Source of the DNA: Allorhizobium ampelinum S4
GTDB taxonomy: Bacteria > Pseudomonadota > Alphaproteobacteria > Rhizobiales > Rhizobiaceae
Direction of reading: 5' to 3'
DNA: 64,000 bases
Assembly: GCF_000016285.1 (NCBI RefSeq)
Contig: NC_011981.1
Span: 372,001-436,000, forward strand
A program made the position numbers and the translations under genes. Shown here one piece after another: positions 16,188-24,568 of the stretch (positions within the stretch are counted from its first letter, which is position 1; every line of letters begins with the position of its first letter). The notes under the pieces were generated by a model. The model ran no database searches and had not been told where the DNA came from. It was given only the letters and a program-made list of their open reading frames with translations.

Positions 16188-17435
16188 TTAGGTGGCGTGT
16201 ACCTGGGGGGTGCCGGACAAAAAAGCCCGACGATTGGTTGCCATCAGCACTGCGGCAATACCATTCAGCGCGGCAATGGTCAGGACACTTGGCATATAGG
16301 TATGGGTGTGATCGAACAACTGTCCGACGACGATTGGCGCAACAGCGCTTGCGATCGTCATCATTGAAATGGCAAAGCCGGAGACCGCAGCAAAATGCCG
16401 TGAATCAAAGGTTTCGCTCAGCAGGGCCATTGAGCTTACCTGCACCGCACCATAGCCCGCGCCCAACAAGACGGCATAGGCATAGAGCATGATTGAATTA
16501 TGAGCGTAACCGAGTGTCAATATACCCAAAGAAAAGACAAGAAGGCCAGCCGCGAGAATATTGCGGGTTCCCAAACGCTCACTGAAGGCTCCAACGGCGA
16601 AGTTGCCCAGCAAGGTCGAGGCGGCCATCAGCGATAGTGATGCTGCAGCATCCGTCGGAGCAAAGCTGGAATCATGCAGAAGCGCCAGGCCATGGGCGAT
16701 ATAGAATGAACATCCGGCACCAGCCGTGACAATGCATGTGATCACCAGCCACAGTGCCGGCGATTTATAGACCGATCCCTTCTGGTCTCCTGAAGCATCG
16801 AATTGTGCGAATTTCGCGACATTGGCATCGCTTGCGCCCGGTGGCGTATCGCGCACAACGAAGATTGCCAGAAACAAAGCCAAGGCTCCGGCACCGATGA
16901 AGACGAGCCATCCGGCACGCCAATCGCTAAGGGCAATGGACCGACTGATCAGCGGTGCAGCAACAAAACCGCCAACGCCCATAGTGGCATAGAGAACCGC
17001 AAAGGCCCGAGCCCGCTTTTTATCAAACCAGGCTGCGACACAAGCCTGATTGGCAACGAAACCACCAGCACTCATGGCCAATCCCATGAGGATGCCAAAT
17101 GCAACGACGACCTGCCAGGGCTTTTCAACCCAGAAAGCCATTGCGCTCGCTCCAAGCAGCAGTAACAGGCTGCCTGCGATCAGCACGAGGCGCGAACCAA
17201 AGCGATTGACTGCGGATCCGACGAGCGGCGCTGTAATGCCGGTAACGGCCATGTTGACGGACACGAGCAGCCCGAGGAGGCTGCGATCCCAGCCCAATGA
17301 TGTGACCATGGATGTGTTGATCACGCTTGCGCCGTAGATGGGAAACGCGGCGTTCATGCATAGGATAAGCGAGCATGCGGCCAGGATGGCTCGGCCATAC
17401 CGAGGATGTGGAGAATGAAATGGAAACAGCCTCAT
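16188..17435 (-). CDS. MFS transporter
   Basis: The frame is open from 17486, but ATG at 17435 follows AAGAGGTCGCCC and begins with a typical short cytoplasmic tail before the first membrane helix. The 415-residue protein has about 12 hydrophobic segments, and the motif NRFGSRLVL after helix 2 fits the MFS A-motif loop. The general look is that of monocarboxylate/oxalate-formate-type carriers. It is divergent from the hydroxylase operon at 17696, which suggests import of an aromatic acid or export of a product (inference). Confidence 0.87.
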   Translation of the reverse strand: MRLFPFHSPHPRYGRAILAACSLILCMNAAFPIYGASVINTSMVTSLGWDRSLLGLLVSVNMAVTGITAPLVGSAVNRFGSRLVLIAGSLLLLLGASAMAFWVEKPWQVVVAFGILMGLAMSAGGFVANQACVAAWFDKKRARAFAVLYATMGVGGFVAAPLISRSIALSDWRAGWLVFIGAGALALFLAIFVVRDTPPGASDANVAKFAQFDASGDQKGSVYKSPALWLVITCIVTAGAGCSFYIAHGLALLHDSSFAPTDAAASLSLMAASTLLGNFAVGAFSERLGTRNILAAGLLVFSLGILTLGYAHNSIMLYAYAVLLGAGYGAVQVSSMALLSETFDSRHFAAVSGFAISMMTIASAVAPIVVGQLFDHTHTYMPSVLTIAALNGIAAVLMATNRRAFLSGTPQVHAT

Positions 17436-17695
17436 TGGGCGACCTCTTGATATCGAGAACGTTCCGAATATCGGAGACGGGCGCAATTAACCATTTAACT
17501 GCGTGACTCGAACACTAAAGCCTTCAGCAACACCCTACATCTTGGCTGACGCAGGCGTCCGGCAGATGTATCCGTGTACACATACCGGACATGGCCTTGA
17601 CCCTTGTTGTCGATTGCCAATGGCGGGTTTCAAATCATCCTCAGGAGAGTACTCGTCCCAATTGCGAGGGCTCATGCGGAGGGTGAGGTGCGTTA

Positions 17696-18919
17696 ATGGT
17701 AAATGTTGAGCGAAAGTTCGAAACTGTTGGATTGGAGCCGCCGGAGCCGAACTTGCAGCCAGATGAGATGATCGCGCGAGCTACGGGCATGATCGGCACA
17801 CTCAGAGCGCGCCAGGCGGATGCCGAGGCCGGTGGGCGCTTGCTGGAGGTTACCCATCAGGAGTTCATGCGGGCTGGATTCTATCGTGTTGTCCAGCCAC
17901 GTCGCTTCGGTGGCTATGAATTTGACCTGACCACTTACATGAAGGTGATGATGGAAATCGCCCGCGGCTGCCCTTCGAGCGGCTGGGTTCTGGCGCTTGT
18001 GTCCGGCCATCCCATCATGCTTGCCGACTTTAGCGAACGTGCGCAGATCGAAGCCTATGGCGATGACGGTGATTATCGTTGTCCCTCGGTTGGTTCGCCG
18101 GTTCCGGTAACGCTTGAAAAGGGCGGATTTCGTGTCAGCGGCGGGTGGGACTATGCATCGGGTTGCGATGTCTCCACCCACGCGATGGTCAGTGGTCTGA
18201 CGCCGGAAGCCGACGGCAGCATGACGCCCCGATTGATGCTGGTTGACCGTTCTGATTATGAAATCGTCAATAACTGGGACATGATTGGGATGCAGGGCAC
18301 CGGCTCTCGTCGGCTGGTCGTCAAGGATGTGTTTGTGCCGGAATACCGCACCGCTCCCATCGTTATGTGGCGGGGTGAGCGCGGCGCGGCTGTACATGCA
18401 AACCCAATGTATAACGGCCGTAAAGCATCCTATTTTGTCATTGAGCTGGGTGCGGTTGTCGTCGGCGCTGTGAAGGGTGCGCTGGATATTTTCGAAGACA
18501 TCTTGCGCAACAAGCCGATGCGTTTCTCATCAAAGCAGCGCTTGTACGAGAGCCATGAGTTCCAGCAATATTATGGCGATGCCCAAACCAAGATCGATTC
18601 CGCCGAAGCGCTGCTTTTGAAGGTGACGGAACGCTATCTGGAAGCGTGCAGCCTGCACCAGGAAACTGGCGAGGGTTTTACCGAAGAGACCGACAGACGG
18701 CTCTTTGCTGCCGCCCAGGAGGCCTGCCGCCTTGCATGGGACGGGTTGGAAATCATCTTCACCACGGCGGGCACGAGCACCGGGGCCAAGCAATCCATGC
18801 TCGCCCGTATCTATCGAGACGCGGCCGTGCAGAAAACCCATTTTGTTCAGCAACGGTCGCGCACGGCCGTCAACGCTGCACGCCTTCACTTCGGGCTTGC
18901 CCCGCTCAGCCCGTTCTGA
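17696..18919 (+). CDS. second flavin-dependent aromatic hydroxylase, acyl-CoA dehydrogenase fold
   Basis: At 407 residues it is a paralogue of the protein at 5643, sharing RAGFYRVVQPRRFGGYEFDLT, EIARGCPSSGWVLALVSGHP and the C-terminal FTTAGTSTGAKQSMLARIYRD. It is the oxygenase component of a two-component monooxygenase and needs reduced flavin. No reductase is next to it, so the reductase at 6983 may serve both. GGAGGGTGAGG precedes the ATG. It heads a six-gene operon with two CMD proteins, a dienelactone hydrolase, an SDR and an FAH-family hydrolase, and is divergent from the MFS carrier. Confidence 0.85.
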   Translation: MVNVERKFETVGLEPPEPNLQPDEMIARATGMIGTLRARQADAEAGGRLLEVTHQEFMRAGFYRVVQPRRFGGYEFDLTTYMKVMMEIARGCPSSGWVLALVSGHPIMLADFSERAQIEAYGDDGDYRCPSVGSPVPVTLEKGGFRVSGGWDYASGCDVSTHAMVSGLTPEADGSMTPRLMLVDRSDYEIVNNWDMIGMQGTGSRRLVVKDVFVPEYRTAPIVMWRGERGAAVHANPMYNGRKASYFVIELGAVVVGAVKGALDIFEDILRNKPMRFSSKQRLYESHEFQQYYGDAQTKIDSAEALLLKVTERYLEACSLHQETGEGFTEETDRRLFAAAQEACRLAWDGLEIIFTTAGTSTGAKQSMLARIYRDAAVQKTHFVQQRSRTAVNAARLHFGLAPLSPF

Positions 18920-18924
18920 CTGCT

Positions 18925-19692
18925 ATGGAGACCATCTTGACATCAGCAGGGTCGTCGCTCGATCCAGACTGGATCCGTGCGGAGTTTAAACGTCGGCGTG
19001 GTCACTGGCATGATGACTGGGAGGCGATGCTTTCCTACTCACCAGCCTATGTTGCGGCCTATCTCGATTTCTCCGTCTATTCCGACGAGCAAGGGTCGAT
19101 ATCGCCAAAACTGCGCGAATTGATCTATGTGGCAACGAATTGTTCGCCCACACATATGTTCGAAAAGGGGTTTAAAAACCACGCCCGGCAGGCACTGGAT
19201 TTGGGGGCTAGCCCGTCAGAGCTTCTTTCCGTAGTCGCAACGGTTAGCGCGATGGGCATTCACTCTTATCTGCTCGCCGCTGAAGCAATTGCCGAGTTCG
19301 CGCCCGGTGAGATTGTTGTCGATGAGCCGTCTGCGACGATGGTGCGCAAGGAGCATCTTGCCGTTTTCGGGGCCGTCTTGGAAGAAGTTCAGGCCGGAAT
19401 AAAGCTTGATCCGAAGTTCTATCAATGCTGGCTCAATTTCGCGGCCGCCCCGATGCGGGGTCCAGATGCGACACTGTCGATGAAGGAGGCGCATCTGATT
19501 GCGCTTGCGGTTCATGCGCAGGTCACACAACTCAATCCGGTCGGTGTGCGTCAGCATGTGCGGGCAGCCTTGGAGCATGGAGCAAGTGCACGGGAAGTGC
19601 TCGATGTGTGCAAACAGATATCGAGCATGGGCATTCACGCCATGGTTTTTGGCCTGCCAATCATCAATAGCTTAACACGGGGAGGTGTTTGA
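18925..19692 (+). CDS. tandem carboxymuconolactone decarboxylase (CMD) domain protein
   Basis: The 255-residue protein carries two CMD/AhpD-like helical units, about residues 30-125 and 145-250. The first has SPKLRELIYVATNCSPTHMFEKGFKNHARQALDLG, in which the second cysteine of the AhpD CxxC redox pair is missing. The second unit has no CxxC either. A redox role is therefore unlikely and a lyase or decarboxylase-like role is favoured. ATG at 18925 has little Shine-Dalgarno signal, while TTG at 18937 follows TGGAGACC, so the start is uncertain by four codons. It follows the hydroxylase by 5 bases. Confidence 0.78.
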   Translation: METILTSAGSSLDPDWIRAEFKRRRGHWHDDWEAMLSYSPAYVAAYLDFSVYSDEQGSISPKLRELIYVATNCSPTHMFEKGFKNHARQALDLGASPSELLSVVATVSAMGIHSYLLAAEAIAEFAPGEIVVDEPSATMVRKEHLAVFGAVLEEVQAGIKLDPKFYQCWLNFAAAPMRGPDATLSMKEAHLIALAVHAQVTQLNPVGVRQHVRAALEHGASAREVLDVCKQISSMGIHAMVFGLPIINSLTRGGV

Positions 19693-19693
19693 G

Positions 19694-20398
19694 ATGCGAG
19701 GTGTTGAGCGGCGTTATCACGCCGGAGATACAGAATGTATCGGATATTATGCGGCGGGAGACAGCGCCGCCAAAACCGGCGTTCTGTTGCTGCATGAAGC
19801 GCCGGGGCTTGGCCCCCATATGCGCAGACGCGCCGACATGCTGGCGAGCCTTGGCTATCACGCCTTCGCTGCGGATTTATACGGGGCAGGGCAATTGGTG
19901 AAAGAGCCTGCGCAGGCACGAGCCTTGGTGGGCGCATTGAAAGCGCAGCCCGGTCTGTTGCTCGCGCGTATCGAAGCCGGGTTGAAAGCCCTCTCTGACG
20001 CCGCCCGGTTGGATGTCGGGGCTATCGCTGTCGCTGGCTATTGTTTCGGTGGCTGGTGCGGGTTGGAACTGGCCCGGTCGGGTGTTCCTGTCAAAAGCGC
20101 AACCGTCTTTCATGGCGCACTGACGAGCGATCGAGGTGCGGCAGGCATCAAGACCTCCCTGATGGTTTGTGTCGGTGATGCCGACCCTTTTTCGCCGATG
20201 AGCCAAATACACGGCTTCCAGCAGGACATGAGCACCGCAGGTGTCGACTACCAACTGTGCCTCTTCGGGGGTGTTGGTCACGGGTTCACCGATCCAGATA
20301 TTCATGAGGCTGGCCCCGGCTTTGGCTATGACGCCAAGGCTGACGCCTGCTCATGGGGCGCTTTCATTTCCCTTCTGGGTGGAACACCGGCTGCCTAG
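19694..20398 (+). CDS. dienelactone hydrolase family protein
   Basis: This 234-residue alpha/beta hydrolase has the DLH triad in order: Cys117 in GYCFGG, Asp164 in GDADPFSP and His196 in GVGHGF. The early LLHEAPGLGPH segment is the oxyanion region, with its conserved Glu. The ATG at 19694 is chosen because GGAGG at 19681-19685 lies eight bases upstream and overlaps the alternative GTG. DLHs open enol-lactones formed after ring cleavage, which suits a catabolic operon of hydroxylase and CMD genes. It overlaps nothing but sits one base after the CMD stop. Confidence 0.88.
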   Translation: MRGVERRYHAGDTECIGYYAAGDSAAKTGVLLLHEAPGLGPHMRRRADMLASLGYHAFAADLYGAGQLVKEPAQARALVGALKAQPGLLLARIEAGLKALSDAARLDVGAIAVAGYCFGGWCGLELARSGVPVKSATVFHGALTSDRGAAGIKTSLMVCVGDADPFSPMSQIHGFQQDMSTAGVDYQLCLFGGVGHGFTDPDIHEAGPGFGYDAKADACSWGAFISLLGGTPAA

Positions 20399-20483
20399 AG
20401 TTTGTCAAGGAAAAGCGGACTCCGATCTCCCTGAAAAGACAAACAAAAACAATAGGCTATAGCTGCAACATAGGATGCAACGG

Positions 20484-21329
20484 ATGAAATTCGACGGCAA
20501 ATTGGTACTCATAACGGGTGCCGCGACCGGTATTGGTCGCGCAACTGCACGAAGCCTTGGCCAGTTGGGTGCCCGGGTGGTTATCGTGGATATCAACGAG
20601 GACGGCGCGAAAGAAGCGGCCAAGTCGGTGCCCGGTGGCAAGGCGGTGGCCTTCCGCTGTAATCTCGCCAACGATCAGGAGGTCGCTGACTTGCAGCGAC
20701 AGGTCGAAAGCAGCTGCGGTGTGGTCGATATCCTCATCAACAATGCCGCTAAGCCTCCAGTCACCGGCTCTATCTTGAATGTTGGTCTCGATCAGTTTCA
20801 AGCCGCATTTGATGTCAATGTGCTGGGCTATCTTCGCACCATCAAGGCTTTTTTGCCGGGAATGCTGGAGCGCAACGCGGGCCACATCGTCAACACCTCG
20901 TCTGCATTGGCGCTGCTTCCGGATCCACCGATCCGCTTCATGGGCCCCTATATCACCTCAAAGGGCGCCCAGCTTTCCCTGAGCTATGCCTATGCGCATG
21001 CCCTAAGCGGAACCGGTGTCGGTATCTCGGTTTTCTGCCCCGGTATTACGGCAACCGCCGAGATGCCGGGCGGTGTCCCGCCGAGCCCACCGCCGGGAAT
21101 GCCTGCACCAGAAGAATTTTCCATCGGTGTTCCGACGCGACGCACTGTGCGTGTGCCGGCAGAACATGCTGCAAAGGTCTTGATTGAAGGCCTTGAGCGG
21201 GATGCCTTCCTGATCTGCTCGCAGTCCAATTATCAGCCAGACCTCATCGCATTCGCATCGGCCGGTTATGATCCAGCTTCGATTGTTGGAGAGGCACTGG
21301 GCGAGGCAAAACGAAGCTTGGGGGCATAA
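20484..21329 (+). CDS. short-chain dehydrogenase/reductase (SDR)
   Basis: The protein begins FDGKLVLITGAATGIGRATA with the TGxxxGIG cofactor loop. It has NNAA in the core and YITSK (YxxxK) as the catalytic pair, with serines in NTSSALAL. ATG at 20484 is preferred; ATG at 20475 in the same frame is also possible and adds three residues. Length about 281. A Pro-rich loop (VPPSPPPGMPAPEE) sits in the substrate-binding region and is unusual. It would oxidise or reduce an alcohol/ketone of the pathway. Asp after VIV (residues near 36) suggests NAD(H) preference, by family rule. Confidence 0.87.
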   Translation: MKFDGKLVLITGAATGIGRATARSLGQLGARVVIVDINEDGAKEAAKSVPGGKAVAFRCNLANDQEVADLQRQVESSCGVVDILINNAAKPPVTGSILNVGLDQFQAAFDVNVLGYLRTIKAFLPGMLERNAGHIVNTSSALALLPDPPIRFMGPYITSKGAQLSLSYAYAHALSGTGVGISVFCPGITATAEMPGGVPPSPPPGMPAPEEFSIGVPTRRTVRVPAEHAAKVLIEGLERDAFLICSQSNYQPDLIAFASAGYDPASIVGEALGEAKRSLGA

Positions 21330-21333
21330 GGCG

Positions 21334-21894
21334 ATGGGACGCATAAAATATTTGCGAATGGAGGATCTCCAGCCCGAGCATCGCAACATCCCGCGCATGA
21401 CGTCGAATATTACGCGGGCGGTTGCGCATAGTCCTGTTCTGGCGAATCTTGTTGCAGCAAGGGGAATGTATTTCCGCCATCAAAGCGGGTTGAACCCACG
21501 CCTGCGCGAACTGGCAATCTTGCAAGTCGGCTACAGCACCCGCTCTGCCTATGAATGGGCGCATCACATCGATGTGGCGCTGTCCTTTGGGGTGAGCCGG
21601 GATGATATCCGGGCGATCGGCGTGGAGAGCGAAGGTGGCGAGACCCATCTGGAGCCGCTGGCGCGGGTCGTGCTGGCGGCAACAAGAGAGCTCACAGATC
21701 ACATCACGCTCTCCGGGGAGCGTTTCGATCAACTCGCGCAAGCCCTCAGCAGCGAGCACCTTGTGGATCTGCTGGTCACCATCGGCGAATATATCGGTCT
21801 CGTTCGCGTCATGGCGGCCATCGAGATTGATCTGGAGCCAGAATATATCCCGTTCCTGCAGGAGTTTCCACTCCCCGGGACGGGAAGACTTTGA
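21334..21894 (+). CDS. carboxymuconolactone decarboxylase (CMD) family protein
   Basis: The ATG at 21334 is four bases after the SDR stop and gives 186 residues. The core segment NPRLRELAILQVGYSTRSAYEWAHHIDVALSFGVSRDDI matches CMD-like proteins that contain no cysteine pair, but keep the EW..H pattern. Enzymes of this group in catabolic clusters are often unassigned. It is translationally coupled within the hydroxylase operon. Confidence 0.8.
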   Translation: MGRIKYLRMEDLQPEHRNIPRMTSNITRAVAHSPVLANLVAARGMYFRHQSGLNPRLRELAILQVGYSTRSAYEWAHHIDVALSFGVSRDDIRAIGVESEGGETHLEPLARVVLAATRELTDHITLSGERFDQLAQALSSEHLVDLLVTIGEYIGLVRVMAAIEIDLEPEYIPFLQEFPLPGTGRL

Positions 21895-21953
21895 TTGCCG
21901 GTCAACGGTGAATGCTCAATCCCAGAACCGGTACAAACAGGAGTGCTTAAGAC

Positions 21954-22808
21954 ATGAAACTACTGAGTTTTGAAATCCAGAACCGTAAAAGCTTCGGCGC
22001 TGTCATTGATGACGGCGTTATCGATCTTGGGCGCAAGTTTGAAGGGCGCTATGCAGATCTTCTGGCGGTCCTTGAAGCAGATGCCCTCCGTGAAGTTGAA
22101 GCTGCATGTGTCGGGGTAAAGCCGGACTATGCGTTAACGGATATTACGTTTCTTCCGGTCATCCCCAACCCGCCGAAAATCATCTGTATTGGCGTGAATT
22201 ATGAGGCGCACCGCTCTGAAATTGGCAGAGACCCCAGCAAGAAGCCGATGGTTTTTGCGCGGTTCCCAGCCAGCCAGATTGGCCACATGCAGCCTTTGGT
22301 GGCTCCGCCCGAGTCCCATACATTTGACTATGAAGGGGAGATCGCAATCATCATCGGCAAACCCGGCCGCCGGATCTCGCAAGCCGATTCTTGGAGCCAT
22401 ATTGCCGGCTATGCGCCTTATAATGACGGCAGTATTCGCGAATGGCAGGGGCACACCGGGCAATGGACGCCGGGCAAGAACTGGTATCAAACGGGTGGTT
22501 TTGGCCCCTGGATGTCAACGCGCGGCGAAATTCCTGACAACGCGCCGCTGCATCTCAAGACCCGCGTCAACGGACAAGAAGTCCAAAGTGCGGACGCCAG
22601 CCAGATGATTTTCTCTATTCCGGAAATTATCGAGTATTGCTCGATCTTTACCCCGTTGGAAGCGGGCGATGTGATCGTTACGGGAACGCCCGGTGGCGTC
22701 GGCGTTCGCCGCAACCCGCAACTGTTCCTTAAGGATGGAGACATTGTTGAAGTTGAGATCTCCGAAATTGGCATCTTGCGTAATTCGATCAAGGCAGAGC
22801 AGCTATAA
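21954..22808 (+). CDS. fumarylacetoacetate hydrolase (FAH) family protein
   Basis: At 284 residues it has an FAH domain from about residue 70 to the end: PKIICIGVNYEAHRSE, the metal-binding DYEGEIAIIIG (paired glutamates), GYAPYNDGSIREWQ, and the closing LEAGDVIVTGTPGGVG. A short N-terminal barrel precedes it. FAH-family enzymes hydrolyse C-C bonds in acylpyruvates, decarboxylate, or hydrate after ring cleavage. ACAGGAG lies 13 bases upstream of the ATG. It closes the operon and is followed by a hairpin. A second family member is encoded at 27505. Confidence 0.9.
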   Translation: MKLLSFEIQNRKSFGAVIDDGVIDLGRKFEGRYADLLAVLEADALREVEAACVGVKPDYALTDITFLPVIPNPPKIICIGVNYEAHRSEIGRDPSKKPMVFARFPASQIGHMQPLVAPPESHTFDYEGEIAIIIGKPGRRISQADSWSHIAGYAPYNDGSIREWQGHTGQWTPGKNWYQTGGFGPWMSTRGEIPDNAPLHLKTRVNGQEVQSADASQMIFSIPEIIEYCSIFTPLEAGDVIVTGTPGGVGVRRNPQLFLKDGDIVEVEISEIGILRNSIKAEQL

Positions 22809-22887
22809 AAATCCTATGAGGACAATGATCGGATACGGCTTTATGGCCGTGTTCGATGCCTCCTGAGCAAGGCTTATCTGTTTTCTA

Positions 22888-22926
22888 TTATAGCGTTGTG
22901 CACCATCGAGAGTGCCAACGCTATAA
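22888..22926. terminator. long stem-loop between convergent FAH and monooxygenase genes
   Basis: TTATAGCGTTG (22888-22898) pairs with CAACGCTATAA (22916-22926), and inner GCAC/GTGC bases extend the stem with a one-base bulge. It lies between convergent genes. It has no long T-run, so its strength as a terminator is uncertain. Confidence 0.5.
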
Positions 22927-23056
22927 TGCTTTATAGTCGTTGCATATTTTCCATTTGATCCGATCCATATGTAAAGCCAGATCCAATGAAATTGAGGCCA
23001 TTTAGCATCCAGATCGGTGACGCTGAACGGCCTCAAGAAGGCTGCCGATGGAAATT

Positions 23057-24568
23057 TTACCTTTGCGCCGCCATCCCAATCATGTCTGTCTGCTGACCCA
23101 AAGTGGGAAGCAATTCTGAGATACGGTCAAGGTCTTGCGGGCTATTGGCGATCCCCAAAATGTAACGGTCGGGCCGAATGATAATGGCCATCGCGCCAAT
23201 CTCAGCCAAATAGTCTCCGCCCTCATCAGCAAGGCAGACCAAGCCGACGTCATGCCATCGCCTGCGCGTGTCTTGCGATACCTTGTCCAGCACATCCTGC
23301 GCCCCAAGAACCACGAAAGCATTGCCGACTACGTCATCTAGCGGGCGACCGGACGTGAGGATCGGTTGCCGCGAAATCATGCCTGCCGGGAGCGGTTCTG
23401 ATCCGTGCAATCCCTCACCAAGTTGCGCGTTGATTGAGGTGATAAACCGTCCACCCTTGGCCAGATTCTCATCTCTCTCTCGCGCCAGTTCAGGGTCAAC
23501 TGTCTGAATGATGCTGCCGATCTGAATGGCATTCTCGATATATTTGCGAACGTGTGGTGCTCGTTCCTGTTCATACGTATCGAGGAGCTCCTCCGATGCG
23601 GTGCCTTTGATCACGCTGGCGAGCTTCCAGGCGAGGTTGGAACTGTCCCTGATGCCAGCACAAAGCCCCTGACCAAGGAAAGGTGGTGTCTGGTGCGCGG
23701 CATCTCCGGCAAGAAGCACGCGATCCACCCGCCATGGCTTGGCCATGACAGCGTGGAAGAAATAGGTCACCGCACGCTCGATCTCGCCATCATCGGGCGT
23801 CAGCCAGGGAGAAAGGAGCCCCCAAATACCCTCAGGTGTCAGAAGCTGTTCAAGATCATCCCCGGGCATCACCATAAACTCCCACCGGCGTCGGTTCTTG
23901 ACGCAACGCATGAAGGTCGTGGGGCGCACCGGGTTGCAAAATTGAACCGTACCGTCCGTCAGGCCGTCAACATCCCGGTTCATCAGCAGATCGACCACGA
24001 TCCAACGTTCATGGCTTCCGAGATCCTCAAGCTGGCTCGAGATCATGCCACGAACAGGCGATCGTCCGCCGTCACATCCAACAAGGTAACGGCCTTTGAT
24101 TGATGCGGTTTCACCAGTCTTGCGCGTGCGGTATTGTGCGACAACGCCGTCTTCGCCCTGTTCCAGTGAAACGACTTCACAGCCGGATAATACCTTTGCT
24201 TGCGGGAAGCGATTGAGGCCCTCCCGCAACACCGTTTCCAGTGCGGGTTGGTGAAAGCGATAACTTCCATGCCAGTTCTGCGGCCCCATTTCGGCGGGAC
24301 GCGGCCAGTGCAGGATGACTTCGTGCTGTGCGTTGATAAAGGTCATGCCGGGATTGACGTGTGTGTCGGGCTTGATCTTGTCTGCAAGCCCGAGTGTTTG
24401 AAACACCCGCATCACCTCCCCATCAAAATGGGTCGCGCGCGGCAGCGTAAACATCGTTTCATCGGCCTCAACGATGCATACCGTCAGGTCCATGCTGCAC
24501 AGCAGGTTTGCCAAGGTGGCACCTGTTGGACCCAACCCCACAATGACGACATCAACTGACCCTACCAT
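23057..24568 (-). CDS. FAD-dependent aromatic hydroxylase, MhpA-like (group A monooxygenase)
   Basis: The 503-residue protein has the FAD-binding GLGPTGATLANLL motif at the N-terminus, a DG motif (YLVGCDGGRSPVRG) and the GD motif VLLAGDAAHQTPPFLGQGLCAGIRD, as in 3-(3-hydroxyphenyl)propionate hydroxylase and related enzymes. A C-terminal thioredoxin-like region follows. ATG at 24568 follows GGAGAGGAGAG; the frame is open from 24631. It overlaps the PrpD gene by 17 bases and is the second gene of that operon. It probably places a second hydroxyl on a phenolic ring before ring cleavage. Flavonoid hydroxylases of the FdeE type belong to the same family. Confidence 0.88.
   Translation of the reverse strand: MVGSVDVVIVGLGPTGATLANLLCSMDLTVCIVEADETMFTLPRATHFDGEVMRVFQTLGLADKIKPDTHVNPGMTFINAQHEVILHWPRPAEMGPQNWHGSYRFHQPALETVLREGLNRFPQAKVLSGCEVVSLEQGEDGVVAQYRTRKTGETASIKGRYLVGCDGGRSPVRGMISSQLEDLGSHERWIVVDLLMNRDVDGLTDGTVQFCNPVRPTTFMRCVKNRRRWEFMVMPGDDLEQLLTPEGIWGLLSPWLTPDDGEIERAVTYFFHAVMAKPWRVDRVLLAGDAAHQTPPFLGQGLCAGIRDSSNLAWKLASVIKGTASEELLDTYEQERAPHVRKYIENAIQIGSIIQTVDPELARERDENLAKGGRFITSINAQLGEGLHGSEPLPAGMISRQPILTSGRPLDDVVGNAFVVLGAQDVLDKVSQDTRRRWHDVGLVCLADEGGDYLAEIGAMAIIIRPDRYILGIANSPQDLDRISELLPTLGQQTDMIGMAAQR

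Noticed and set aside
18925..19692. AhpD-type alkylhydroperoxidase assignment
   Set aside because: The CxxC redox pair is absent in both domains.
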